This document shows, in pieces, positions 25,273 through 34,001 of a stretch of 64,000 nucleotides of DNA. A program made the translations under genes and the position numbers. Source of the DNA: Acuticoccus sp051016205 (GTDB lineage Bacteria > Pseudomonadota > Alphaproteobacteria > Rhizobiales > Amorphaceae); contig CP136534.1 of assembly GCA_051016205.1 (NCBI GenBank), forward strand, positions 2,418,001 through 2,482,000. The letters are read 5' to 3'. Position 1 is the stretch's first letter, and the number at the start of each line of letters is the position of its first letter. The notes under the pieces are model-generated. The model did no database searches, was not told the DNA's origin, and saw only the letters and a program-made list of their open reading frames with translations.

Positions 25273-25742
25273 TGAGGCTCTCCCGCGAACGTTCTCTCGA
25301 GCGCTGAGATGTCGATCTTTGTCATTGCGTACATCGCTTGGTGCGCCCGTTCGGCGGTTTCCTGATCATCGGCGCCCTGCATATTGAGCAGTGCCTGTGG
25401 GTAGATTTGCCAGGAGACGCCCCAGCGGTCCTTCAACCACCCGCATTGGCTTTCCTCGCCGCCATCGGTTGTGAGGGCAGCCCACAATCGATCGACCTCT
25501 TTCTGGTCCTCGGCGATCCCACTGATCGAGGCGGCTTCCGATAGCTTGAAGTGCGGGCCGCCGTTGAGGATCTGGTAGGCAGCCCCGGCGAGGGTGAAGT
25601 CGATCAGCAGCGGTTCGTCGCGACCGAGCAGGTGTTCGGTGTCGACCCGGCTCTCCGGCAGTAGCGAGACGTAGAATGCCGCCGCCTCGGCGCCGCCTTG
25701 CTCGAACCAGAGACAGGTGCGGACTTTCGATTTGGTTTCCAT
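25266..25742 (-). CDS. VOC-superfamily protein, PhnB-like
   Basis: A 158-residue glyoxalase-fold protein of the PhnB/3-demethylubiquinone-like group: KVRTCLWFEQGGAEAAAFYV, LIDFTLAGAAYQILNGGPHF, and the family ending CGWLKDRWGVSWQIYPQALL. Such proteins form a metal-binding dimer; the substrate here is unknown. It lies between the SRPBCC gene (18 bp) and the GST gene (overlap 7 bp). Confidence 0.88.
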   Translation of the reverse strand: METKSKVRTCLWFEQGGAEAAAFYVSLLPESRVDTEHLLGRDEPLLIDFTLAGAAYQILNGGPHFKLSEAASISGIAEDQKEVDRLWAALTTDGGEESQCGWLKDRWGVSWQIYPQALLNMQGADDQETAERAHQAMYAMTKIDISALERTFAGEPQW

Positions 25743-25760
25743 GGCCGGGTCGCCTTCCGA

Positions 25761-26180
25761 TCACGTGGCGCTGCGCTCGACAAACTCTGAGTAGTTGTCG
25801 AGGATGGCCTGCCACCCCGCGCGCTGCATGTCGGCGGGCGCAGCAGGGTCGGGATCGAACACCGTGCGCACCAGAGTGCCGCCCTCATGAGGCTCGAAGG
25901 CGGTGTACACCCGGCGCCCATCTTCCAGCCTGAGGATGAAACTCCGCTCGGGTTCGATTTCTTCGTAAACCCCCTCATAGTCGAAGCCCATGGAGCCATC
26001 GCGGGCCTCCATGCGCGCGAGGTGACGACCGCCCGGCCGCAGATCGACATCCGAAGAAGGACAATGCCAATCCGGGCTTGCAAAGTTCCATTCGGTGATT
26101 GCTTCCGGTTCCGTATAGGCTCGCCAGGCTTTTGAAGCTGGGACACGCACCACTGTTTCGACTGTAATTGTTTCGGTCAT
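25761..26180 (-). CDS. SRPBCC/AHSA1-type protein
   Basis: A 139-residue START-like protein. It has the usual opening VETVVRVPASKAWRAYTEPE, AITEWNFASPDWHCPSSDVD and RPGGRHLARMEARDGSMGFD. Family members bind hydrophobic ligands or cochaperone Hsp90-like proteins. It lies 3 bp after the DUF1428 gene, in the middle of the MarR-facing operon. Confidence 0.88.
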   Translation of the reverse strand: MTETITVETVVRVPASKAWRAYTEPEAITEWNFASPDWHCPSSDVDLRPGGRHLARMEARDGSMGFDYEGVYEEIEPERSFILRLEDGRRVYTAFEPHEGGTLVRTVFDPDPAAPADMQRAGWQAILDNYSEFVERSAT

Positions 26181-26183
26181 CGC

Positions 26184-26540
26184 TCAGGCCTCGACGATCG
26201 TCTGGAAGCCGCCGAAGATCATACGCTTGCCGTCGAACGGATTGTCATCGGGCGAGAACCCCGCCTCTTCCATCTCGGCCATCACGTTCTTGTTTCCTGC
26301 ATCCCGGGTCGCCTTGTCGGGCCAGGTGATCCAGGAGAAGACGACCGTCTCATCTTTTTCGAGCTTCACCGCCATCGGGAAGGATTTAATCTCGCCGTCG
26401 GGAACGTCATCGCCCCAGCATTCGATGAGGGCGGTTGCGCCATGCTTCTTGAACGTCGCGGCCACCTTCTCGGCAAACGCCAGATAGGTGTCCTTGTTCG
26501 CGGTCGGCACCGCCAACACGATGCCGTCGACATAGGTCAT
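26184..26540 (-). CDS. DUF1428 family protein
   Basis: A 118-residue dimeric alpha/beta-barrel type protein of the DUF1428 family: MTYVDGIVLAVPTANKDTYL, ALIECWGDDVPDGEIKSFPM and FDGKRMIFGGFQTIVEA. Function unknown, often found with VOC and SRPBCC genes. It overlaps the VOC gene upstream by 4 bp. Confidence 0.9.
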   Translation of the reverse strand: MTYVDGIVLAVPTANKDTYLAFAEKVAATFKKHGATALIECWGDDVPDGEIKSFPMAVKLEKDETVVFSWITWPDKATRDAGNKNVMAEMEEAGFSPDDNPFDGKRMIFGGFQTIVEA

Positions 26541-26941
26541 TGTGCGCCCTCCATCGCTTCCGGGTTCATCCAGAACGGCTCCCAGACATGGCCGTCCGGA
26601 TCAGCGAAGGAATGCCCGTACATGAAGCCGTGATCCTCTACCGATCGCGCCTCGTGTCCTCCATTGGCCGTAGCCGCCTGCATCATCGCATCGACCGCCT
26701 CGCGGCTGTCGAGCTGCAGGGCAATCAGGACCTGGCTGGTCTCGCTGGTGTCCGCGATGCGCTTGTCGGTGAAGGTCTGGTACTTCTCGTGAGTCAGCAG
26801 CATCGCCGAGGATGTCTCCCCAATCTCCATGGCAAGCGCGGTGCCATCGCAGAACTGATCGTTGAAGCGGAAGCCGAGCGCTTCGAAGAAGCTCCGGGAG
26901 CGACCGAGGTCGGCGACGGGCAGGTTGATGTAGCTGTGCAT
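26537..26941 (-). CDS. VOC-superfamily glyoxalase-like protein
   Basis: A 134-residue protein starting at the ATG at 26941 (MHSYINLPVADLGRSRSFFE), preceded by GGAG. It has LGFRFNDQFCDGTALAMEIG, HEKYQTFTDKRIADTSETSQ and the typical ending FADPDGHVWEPFWMNP. Probably a metal-dependent lyase or binding protein of unknown substrate. It is the first gene of the operon that faces the MarR regulator. Confidence 0.9.
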   Translation of the reverse strand: MHSYINLPVADLGRSRSFFEALGFRFNDQFCDGTALAMEIGETSSAMLLTHEKYQTFTDKRIADTSETSQVLIALQLDSREAVDAMMQAATANGGHEARSVEDHGFMYGHSFADPDGHVWEPFWMNPEAMEGAQ

Positions 26942-26995
26942 GATGGCGGAGCTCCTCCTTCGTCTCGACTGTCCGCGAGTTGCCACATTGCTACA

Positions 26996-27017
26996 TTGAC
27001 ATTTACGTTGATGTCAA
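26996..27017. promoter_or_regulatory. Candidate MarR operator
   Basis: TTGACAT, an 8-base spacer, then ATGTCAA form a 7-bp inverted repeat within the divergent region between the VOC operon (start 26941) and the marR gene. The left arm TTGACA could also act as a -35 element. Position fits control of both directions by the adjacent MarR protein; binding is inferred. Confidence 0.6.
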
Positions 27018-27028
27018 CATATTGGTTG

Positions 27029-27481
27029 ATGATGCGATCCGATCTTCCGCTCATAGTTACCCACGAGGTGCGGGATCGCTGCCTCTGCCTGCATCTCCAA
27101 CGGGCAGCGCGAGCGATCGGTCGGCGCTTCGACGAGGCGCTGCGCCCGGTCGGACTGACCCATGGCCAGTATTCGCTGCTGGTATCGCTCAACCGGCCCG
27201 AGCCGCCCAAGATCGGCGATGTCGCCTATCTACTGGCGATGGACCGCACCACCCTGACGGCAAATCTGAAGCCACTCGAACGACGCGGACTCCTGACGGT
27301 GTCGAAAGTTGACGAGGACAAGCGCAGCCGCAGGCTCGCCTTGACCGATGCCGGGCGCGATATCCTGGTGGAGGCAGTCCCCATCTGGCGCGTCGCGCAT
27401 GACGATATCGACCGTCTGCTGGGCGGCGGTGACGACGACGCGTTGAAGAAGGATCTGCTCGCGCTGTCCTTCGGCTCGTAA
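27029..27481 (+). CDS. MarR-family regulator
   Basis: A 150-residue winged-helix protein: LHLQRAARAIGRRFDEALRP, LTHGQYSLLVSL, the recognition helix region MDRTTLTANLKPLERRGLLT, and the wing DEDKRSRRLALTDAGRD. This is a standard MarR domain. Tandem ATGs at 27029 and 27032 (and one at 27011, inside the operator) make the start uncertain. It is divergent from the VOC/DUF1428/SRPBCC/VOC/GST operon and probably represses it. Confidence 0.88.
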   Translation: MMRSDLPLIVTHEVRDRCLCLHLQRAARAIGRRFDEALRPVGLTHGQYSLLVSLNRPEPPKIGDVAYLLAMDRTTLTANLKPLERRGLLTVSKVDEDKRSRRLALTDAGRDILVEAVPIWRVAHDDIDRLLGGGDDDALKKDLLALSFGS

Positions 27482-27483
27482 GC

Positions 27484-27951
27484 CTAATACGCAACGCTTA
27501 CAGCGGGGGGACGTGCGATTGAAGAGCCGCCTAGGTCTGTCATTAGAAGTCGGTCTACACGCCCAAATGCCCCCTTGTGCCGGATGTGCCGGACCAGGAC
27601 CTCCATGAAGGCTGGGTCCTCCTTCGCCGCATAGGCCGCCGCGTGAGGCAGCACGGCGGCCACACCCCACAGCACGCCCGTGCTGTTGACGCCGACCATC
27701 AGCTCCCATTCGTCGTGTTTGCGAGCCGAGAGCGGCATAACGCCAACATTTCCTTTGCTTGCAGTTTCGTTAGAGTGCGCTAGGACCCGACGTTCGTCGG
27801 CCGGTTTCCGTTCGCGCCGGCAGGGTGAGAGCGGAAGCTGCTGCAGCGATGGCGCGAGTTGCGGGAAGGCTACGCTGCCGCCCATCGAATGCAGCGCTTG
27901 GCCGACGAAGCGGGTCTTGAGAGCAGTCTGAACAAATCGCCCAATGGACAC
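27484..27951 (-). pseudogene. SDR-family remnant
   Basis: A frame of 155 residues in which only the middle is recognisable: GNVGVMPLSARKHDEWELMV followed by GVNSTGVLWGVAAVLPH. This resembles the NAGVMP...DEWDxMIDVNxKGVLYG core of a classical SDR. The cofactor-binding N-terminus is missing and the sequence after VLPH no longer matches. The frame also begins with a stretch that has no SDR character. I read it as a decayed gene and not a real short protein. Confidence 0.55.
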
Positions 27952-27978
27952 GGTGTATTTTACCTGCCGTTTCTTACC

Positions 27979-28377
27979 TCAGCTTTCCTTTGTGTCGAAC
28001 CGCTGCCGCGCCTCCTCGATCAGCGGGCGCTTCTCCAGCGCCCATGCCGATAGTATGCCTAGCGGCTTGATGAGCGATACTCCCAGCTCGGTCAGTTCGT
28101 AATCCACACGAGGCGGGGTGGTCGGCGTCACCGTGCGTAGCACCAGCCCCTCACGTTCCAGCTTACGGAGGGTCTGTGTCAGCATGCGCTGCGAGATGTC
28201 GGGCAGTGCGTTCAGCAGCTCGGAGAAACGGTGGGAGCCGAAGCGTAGGTGCGTGATGACGAGAAGGCTCCACTTGTCGCCGATCTGCGTGAGCACGTGC
28301 CGCACGGGGCAAAGTTCCGGATCGTAGAAGTGCGGAGGCGCCTTGCCGGGCGGCATTCGCTTTCCCTCGGTTCCCAA
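27979..28377 (-). CDS. HxlR-family regulator
   Basis: A 132-residue winged-helix HxlR protein: CPVRHVLTQIGDKWSLLVIT, the recognition part FSELLNALPDISQRMLTQTL, then RKLEREGLVLRTVTPTTPPR. The conserved cysteine in ELCPVRH could sense redox or electrophiles. It is divergent from the secreted SnoaL-like gene at 28465 with 87 bp between them. Confidence 0.9.
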   Translation of the reverse strand: MGTEGKRMPPGKAPPHFYDPELCPVRHVLTQIGDKWSLLVITHLRFGSHRFSELLNALPDISQRMLTQTLRKLEREGLVLRTVTPTTPPRVDYELTELGVSLIKPLGILSAWALEKRPLIEEARQRFDTKES

Positions 28378-28464
28378 AAAGTGCCTCCTTCACAAGCGAC
28401 CCGTGTTCCTATTCGTAACCAAGTACGGATGCAGTACCGCATCGCAGGTTGGAAAGGAACACAG

Positions 28465-29289
28465 ATGAGCATCACCAAATCCGCCTTCGCCGGATCGGTC
28501 GCCGCTGCACTTGTGATGACCAGCGCCCAGGCCGACGAGCTGAAGGAGATCGCCGTTGGCATCCTCACGCAGGGTCTCGTGCAGGGCGACAAGACCTTTA
28601 TCGAGCGCTACGTCGCCCAAGACTACATCCAGCACAATCCGCAGGCTCCGGACGGCCGCGCCGGGCTACTGGGCTTCGTGGACTATCTTCAGTTACAGGC
28701 CGGTTTCACGGTCGAGCCGGTGCGGGTGCTGCGCGACGGGCACCTCGTCGCCGTCCATAGCCTATACCGAGGCGAGGGAACTCAAGCCGTGTTTGACATT
28801 TTCCGGTTCGAGAATGGCGTAGCAGTTGAGCACTGGGACGTGATCCAGACCGTGCCCGAGACCACCGTGTCGGGCCGCACGATGACGGACGGACCAGTCG
28901 AGATCACCGACCGCGAGGCGACCGAAGCAAACCGCAGACTTGTCATGGATTTCTACCGCGACGTGCTCATTGAGGGGCGGGTCGAGAAGGCGGCGGACTA
29001 TCTCGGCGAAACCTACCACCAGCACAATTCGCAGATCGCTGATGGGCTGGAGGGGTTGATGGCATTCTTTCAGTACCTCCAAGAGAACCAGATCCCCCTC
29101 AGTCTGGAGCGGACACACCGCTCGATCGCTGAAGGCAACGTCGTCCTGCTCCACTCCGAAGGGCAGATTGGGGGTACGCTGCACGCCTTCGCGGACCTGT
29201 TTCGCGTGGAGAACGGGAAGATCGTGGAGCACTGGGACACGGTGCAGGAAGTGCCTGAGATCATGGCACACGACAACGGCATGTTCTGA
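28465..29289 (+). CDS. Secreted protein with two SnoaL-like domains
   Basis: A 274-residue protein with a signal peptide (SITKSAFAGSVAAALVMTSA, cleavage after AQA) and GGAAAGGAAC before the ATG. Two related NTF2/SnoaL-like domains follow: YVAQDYIQHNPQAPDGRAGL...RFENGVAVEHWDVIQTVPE, and YLGETYHQHNSQIADGLEGL...RVENGKIVEHWDTVQEVPE. Each domain has the QHN and EHWD signatures. Such domains bind small molecules or act as cyclases or isomerases. The gene faces an HxlR regulator that probably controls it. Confidence 0.87.
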   Translation: MSITKSAFAGSVAAALVMTSAQADELKEIAVGILTQGLVQGDKTFIERYVAQDYIQHNPQAPDGRAGLLGFVDYLQLQAGFTVEPVRVLRDGHLVAVHSLYRGEGTQAVFDIFRFENGVAVEHWDVIQTVPETTVSGRTMTDGPVEITDREATEANRRLVMDFYRDVLIEGRVEKAADYLGETYHQHNSQIADGLEGLMAFFQYLQENQIPLSLERTHRSIAEGNVVLLHSEGQIGGTLHAFADLFRVENGKIVEHWDTVQEVPEIMAHDNGMF

Positions 29290-29491
29290 TCCGCTTCGCG
29301 CGCGACGGCCCCGCACCGACGCGGGGCCGCAAAGGGCTCGAAACCGCTTGGCCGAGTGACCATCGCCGCCGCATTGTGTTTCACACCCTACGGCGGTTCG
29401 CTTTCCGGAGCAGAGCGCCAAAACTGGGCTTTCGCATCGCCTTCCCGGAACTGATAGAGCTATAAGAAGCTCGAACTCGTGCGTCGGAAAT

Positions 29492-30400
29492 CTACCGTCG
29501 GTGGCTTTTGCGCACGAGCGGATTGTTGTTCGCCCCGACGAAGCGGATGAATTCAGCAAGTGTCGGTGATACTCTAGTCCGCTCGTTCGCCAGGGCCAGA
29601 GGAAGTTCAGGGCTTCCGTCCTCAATCGCGACGAACGCAACGTCTCCGCGTCGGAGAGTTTGCATGGCGCTGATCACGAAACCGCAGCCGCAGCCGGCTG
29701 CCACGAGACCGAGCACCGCCATGGAGTTGACCACCTCCTGACGGATGCGTGGAGCAAAGCCTGCGGTCGTGCACATCGCAATAATGCGGTCGTAGATCAC
29801 CGGACCCACTCGACGTTCCACAAGGATAAAGTCCTCGCTGGCCACCGCGGCGAGCGGCAGGCGACCAGCTCTTGCATGTAAATGCCCGCTTGGCAGGACG
29901 AGCATGTAAGCGTCACTCTGAAGCGGCAGCAGGCTCAGCGCCTCGTCGTCGACCGGAGGATGAAGAAAACCTGCATCGAGGCGGCCGGACCTCAGCCCTT
30001 CTTCGACTTCGCTCGAAAGCCCTTCCACCAACTCCAGACGTACTTGCGGAAACGCACGCGAAAAGTCTCTGACGATACGCGGCACCCGCCCCAGAAATGA
30101 AACGGGGGTGTAGCCGATGCGAAGGTGGCCGCTCGCACCGCTGGCGATCGCCGCCGCCGTGGAGCGGGCGCTCTCTAGCCGTTCGAGGAGATCGCGTGCA
30201 TGCGGAAGGAATTGCCGACCGGTCTCAAGAAGCGTCACACCCGCTCGTGACCGCTCGAACAAAGCCATGCCGAGTTCGTCCTCGAGCCTTGCTACACGAA
30301 CGCTGAAGGCGGGCTGGCTCATGCTGAGCTCTTCGGCCGCGCGCCGGAAGTTGAGCGTGCGAGCAAGGACGCAGAAGGCTTCCAGACTGCGCGGGTCCAT
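29492..30400 (-). CDS. LysR-family regulator
   Basis: A 302-residue regulator from the ATG at 30400 (MDPRSLEAFCVLARTLNFRR). It has the N-terminal helix-turn-helix AAEELSMSQPAFSVRVARLE and a periplasmic-binding-like effector domain (HLRIGYTPVSFLGRVPRIVR, GRLDAGFLHPPVDDEALSLL). It is divergent from the secreted beta-propeller gene at 30531, with 130 bp between. The same layout, with related proteins, recurs at 49897-52288. The effector is unknown. Confidence 0.9.
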   Translation of the reverse strand: MDPRSLEAFCVLARTLNFRRAAEELSMSQPAFSVRVARLEDELGMALFERSRAGVTLLETGRQFLPHARDLLERLESARSTAAAIASGASGHLRIGYTPVSFLGRVPRIVRDFSRAFPQVRLELVEGLSSEVEEGLRSGRLDAGFLHPPVDDEALSLLPLQSDAYMLVLPSGHLHARAGRLPLAAVASEDFILVERRVGPVIYDRIIAMCTTAGFAPRIRQEVVNSMAVLGLVAAGCGCGFVISAMQTLRRGDVAFVAIEDGSPELPLALANERTRVSPTLAEFIRFVGANNNPLVRKSHRR

Positions 30401-30530
30401 CTGATCGACAGAACCTATCAAGTGGCGACTATTCTTTATTGGCACAGTTCAACGCCGCGCACCATCCTCCGGGCGAGAGTCGGGTCGACCTGGGTTTGAC
30501 CTGCAACCACCGCCAAGGAGGAGCCCCACA

Positions 30531-31865
30531 GTGTTTCGCCCCCACCCCCGGTTTCTGCCACTCACCCTTGCCGCCTGCGTGCTCGCACCCCTGCCGCTTG
30601 CCGCCCAGGACGCGCCGTTCGCAAACAGCGATCTCGTAGCTCTGTCGGACGGTGCGATGCTCGCGACCGGTTATATCGACGGGCGTCTGGGACCTCGCGC
30701 ACCCGACCTCTTGAGCGTCATCAGTCGCGCAGATGACGGCGCCTGGTCACGGGCGGACGTGGCGGTGACGAACTCTGTTGCAACCTGGCCAAACGTTCTG
30801 GCGTTGACCGCTGATGGACAGTTCGCGATTGCAACCGAGCCATTCGCGCAACCGGGCGAGAACGCCGCGACGTTCTCTGAGATCGAGCGCGGCGCGACGC
30901 TGACCGTGGTCGACATCTCGGACCGCAGTGCACCGACGGTGCGCAGCACATTGACGGCACCATCGCCCCCGGCCGCGGTCGACATCCACCCTTCGGGCAG
31001 CGTCGTCGCGGTCACCTTCCCGTTCAGCGGCGAGATCGCCCTTTACCCATTGACCAATGGTGATCTTGGAGAGCCGGCGGTTGTGCCGCTCGGGCTCGAG
31101 GACGTTGCAAACACGTTCGTGCCTGAGTTCGAGTGGCACCCCACGGGCCGTTTCGCAGCTGTGACGCTGGGTGGAGCCAATAACGTCGCGTTCTACCGCT
31201 TCACAGACGACATGTTGGAGCCATGGGGCAGGCCAGTGTTGACAGCGCCGCTCCCCGGAAAGGGGCTATGGACGGGCGACGGGGCGCACTTTCTCGTCAC
31301 GACCATCAACATCACCGGCGATCTCGCTCAGGAGGCGTACGGCCGCAACACCAGCCTCATGTCCGTCATCGCCTTCGACGATGATGACGCCCCCAACTCG
31401 CCGCCCCGACGCGCCAACGATCGCTCGCCGACCTACGAGAGCGACCCTATCCAACACGCAATGGTCGCTTCAGTGGCGACGGGGATGGGCTACGTGGAAA
31501 ACTTCGCCATTTCGCCGGATGGGCGCACCATGGTTGGCTTGAACATGGCAGCGTCCTGGCTCCCGACCGACCATCCAGGTCATACGCGCTTCAGCGAGCT
31601 TGTCGCGCACGAAATCGATCCCGAGACCGGCTCGCTGTTTAAGATCGGATCAACCCGCCTTCCCGGAGTGGTCTTGCCTCAAGGCATCGTGTTCGACGAC
31701 GCCGGCCGGCACATTGCCCTGACGAGCTATCAGGATGCGAATGGGGGCCCTGGACAAGTGCAGTTCTGGGCCTTCGACTCGGCCGCTGAAGAACCGTTTA
31801 CCAACGTCGGCGAGCCGCTCTCGATGCCGCGCGGCGTCCACTACCTCGCGAAAGTTCCGCGCTGA
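30531..31865 (+). CDS. Secreted beta-propeller protein, LysR-linked (copy 1)
   Basis: A 444-residue exported protein starting at a GTG with AAGGAGG upstream; signal peptide PLTLAACVLAPLPLAAQDAP. Repeated propeller blades include GATLTVVDISDRSAPTVRST, AAVDIHPSGSVVAVTFPFSG and NFAISPDGRTMVGLNMAASW. It is clearly related to the protein at 49897-51264 (YIDGRLGPR against YVDGQLGPR; DIHPSGSVVAV against EVHPSGSLIAV). The function is unknown. The control gene is the divergent LysR. Unlike the second copy, no cytochrome genes follow. Confidence 0.8.
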   Translation: MFRPHPRFLPLTLAACVLAPLPLAAQDAPFANSDLVALSDGAMLATGYIDGRLGPRAPDLLSVISRADDGAWSRADVAVTNSVATWPNVLALTADGQFAIATEPFAQPGENAATFSEIERGATLTVVDISDRSAPTVRSTLTAPSPPAAVDIHPSGSVVAVTFPFSGEIALYPLTNGDLGEPAVVPLGLEDVANTFVPEFEWHPTGRFAAVTLGGANNVAFYRFTDDMLEPWGRPVLTAPLPGKGLWTGDGAHFLVTTINITGDLAQEAYGRNTSLMSVIAFDDDDAPNSPPRRANDRSPTYESDPIQHAMVASVATGMGYVENFAISPDGRTMVGLNMAASWLPTDHPGHTRFSELVAHEIDPETGSLFKIGSTRLPGVVLPQGIVFDDAGRHIALTSYQDANGGPGQVQFWAFDSAAEEPFTNVGEPLSMPRGVHYLAKVPR

Positions 31866-32355
31866 GCGCTGTCTGCTACGCTTCCCGCAAAGCTTGCCGT
31901 CGCACGCAGCGCGATGGCGAGCTACTCCTAAGGCGGAGCGGACTCACCTGTTCTATGTTAGCCGGACACTGCGCCTGACGCCGCTGGCGCCTTCGTTCGT
32001 CGAGCAGGCTCTCGGTGGGACAACGCCGGCCGCCATCGAGGTCCGGGTGCTTGCCAAACCGTTCCCGGCGAGCTGGGCCAAGGAGCTGACTGAGTTGCGA
32101 CGGCTCGCTGCGCCAAAGCCCATGCAAGAACTGAGCTGACGCTTCGGCCTCGCTTTGCGCCATGAGCCGACCTTTAACCACTGCTTCACCTTCTACGGCC
32201 GAAGGCTGGAGCGGACCTTCGCACCGCGCGGAAAAAGGTAGACTGACGGCTTCCACGGTTGCTGCAAATCAACCCGCGTTAGACGGCAGTCAGCTTCCAC
32301 AAATAAGCTCGCGTCGTCATTTCCAATGGCATCGGTTCGGCGGTTGGAGCACGAT
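31866..32355. other. Intergenic region without a supported gene
   Basis: Two long open frames here have no family features. The segment near 32160-32220 (catgagccgacctttaacc, then gagcggaccttcgc) resembles text at 36195 and 43267 and is probably an old repeat copy. Confidence 0.5.
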
Positions 32356-32795
32356 ATGGCCGACATCGATCTCGACAGTGTTCGCGCAGCTTACGCCCGG
32401 CTGATGCTCGCGCTGGCGGAGGCGACGGCCGACCGTGCGCTTGAGGAGGCGTTTCGAGCGATCCCACGCGAAGCGTTTCTCGGAGCGGATCCCTGGCAGA
32501 TCTTCGATTTCAGGCGTGGGGCCATTCCCCTGCCCGAGAACGACCCAATCTACGCCTGCCAGAATGTCCTGTTCGTCTTGCAATCGTCGCGCGGCGTGAA
32601 CAATGGCGAACCTGCGCTCCATGCACGGCTGATCCATGCGCTCGCGCCCGCGCGTGGCCAACGCGTGGTCCATCTGGGCGCCGGCACGGGCTACTACACC
32701 GCGATCCTCGGTCATCTTGTGGGCCAGAACGGCGCCGTCATCGGTGTCGAATACGACGCTGATTTCGCTGACAGAGCCCGGCTGAATTGTCCCCT
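32356..32795 (+). pseudogene. Protein-L-isoaspartate methyltransferase fragment
   Basis: About 135 residues match the PCMT family: MADIDLDSVRAAYARLMLAL, FRAIPREAFLGADPWQIFDF, NVLFVLQSSRGVNNGEPALH, then SAM motif I VVHLGAGTGYYTAILGHLVG and EYDADFADRARLN. The sequence loses PCMT character near 32795, right after motif II, so only about two thirds of the catalytic domain is present. The frame then runs into unrelated sequence. Confidence 0.75.
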
Positions 32796-32935
32796 ATCTC
32801 AGCGCCGGCTCGGTGGAGATCGACGGCGGCCCGTCCGTGGTCGTGCCGCAGGGCGCGACGCTCTTCGAGGCGCTCTCGGAGCGCGGGCTCGCGCCGCCGG
32901 CCCTGTGCGGCCGTCGGGGCGAATGGCCGCCGCGC
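32796..32935 (+). pseudogene. 2Fe-2S ferredoxin-like domain fragment
   Basis: In another frame the sequence reads SVEIDGGPSVVVPQGATLFE then ALSERGLAPPALCGRRGE, which matches the start of a plant-type [2Fe-2S] domain up to its first cysteine. The remaining cluster cysteines are absent because the sequence changes again near 32930. It is a fragment between the PCMT and cupin remnants. Confidence 0.5.
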
Positions 32936-33532
32936 GCTCTTCGACCTTGGAGCGACCCGCAACTACTGGGACGGCGAGGACACGGAGCTGGTTGGCCGCG
33001 CGCTGCCGGAAAGCGGCAACCCGGAGGTTTTGGTCGCCGATGACACCGTCCCTGTTCCGCCGATCTCATCGGACGCGGTGGACTGGGACGAGCGCCAACA
33101 CGGAAAGGGTTTTGTCGACCGCAACAAGCACCTCACATACGCGTCGACCGGCAGGGAGGACATCATGTTGGCGTGCTTATCGAAAGCCCGCCGCAGGGCA
33201 TGCGCATGGTGCCCAAACACTATCACATGCTCAACGAAGAACATGCGCTCATTCTCGAAGGTGAGCTGACGCAGCTCTTCGGTGACGAGCGATTTCAGAT
33301 GACTGCCGGCGACTACATCGCCTTCCCGGCAGGGCAGGAGATCGGCCACTCCTTCTGGAACAGAAGCGCCGGGCCTTGCCGCTACCTCATGATCGGCGAG
33401 AACAACACGAGCGATGTCTGTGTCATGCCCGATTCCAACAAGATGCAAGTCCGCGCACTGCACACCGAGCGGTCGATCTTCGACATGGTGGCGGTTCGTG
33501 ACTATCTCGACGGCGAGAAAGCGATCAATTGA
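32936..33532 (+). pseudogene. Cupin-domain protein remnant
   Basis: The reading starts as FDLGATRNYWDGEDTELVGR and runs to KHLTYASTGRED, then needs a shift near 33161 (two extra bases, at) to continue as HVGVLIESPPQGMRMVPKHY. The cupin core is clear: KHYHMLNEEHALILEGELTQ with the metal histidines, and AGDYIAFPAGQEIGHSFWNR with the second motif. It ends with YLMIGENNTSDVCVMPDSNK. The N-terminus is missing and the frame is broken, so it is most likely inactive. Confidence 0.7.
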
Positions 33533-33891
33533 CCGACACACTCCACAAAGCCGCCGCCATCGGCGGCACCGGCAGAGCAAATGCCGTGCGTCTCGTCGGT
33601 ACACCCGCTCGCGCTGGGCCGCTGCCTTGATGTTGAGCGCCGCTTCGCGTCCAAGGGCCGCTCGTTCGCGCGAAGCTGCTGGTGCATGGACTACCGCTTT
33701 GCCGCGCCGCCGCACACCGAGGCAGAGGCTAAGCCCGTCGACCAGAAGTCATACCAGAGGCGCCTCCTGCGAGCGGCGGCGTCGCGAACGCCGTCGCCCG
33801 GATAGTTGGCGGACAAAGCAAGCCTTGGCGTCCTTGGGTATATGTGGCAACGCCCTTTGTCAGATGCCCGCACTCGCCCATACTCTTAGTC
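33533..33891. other. Intergenic region without a supported gene
   Basis: This stretch contains phrases such as ttgagcgccgcttcgcgtcc and aagggccgctcgttcgc that look like decayed repeat text of the kind seen elsewhere in the window. No gene is supported. Confidence 0.45.
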
Positions 33892-34001
33892 ATGGGAAGC
33901 CTCAGAGACATCTGCGTGACCGCTCTTGTTTGGTTGGGGGCAACGATATGAACCGCACCGGGTCTGCCGGAGGCTCCAACTCCTGAGTAGGATGGAGCCT
34001 T

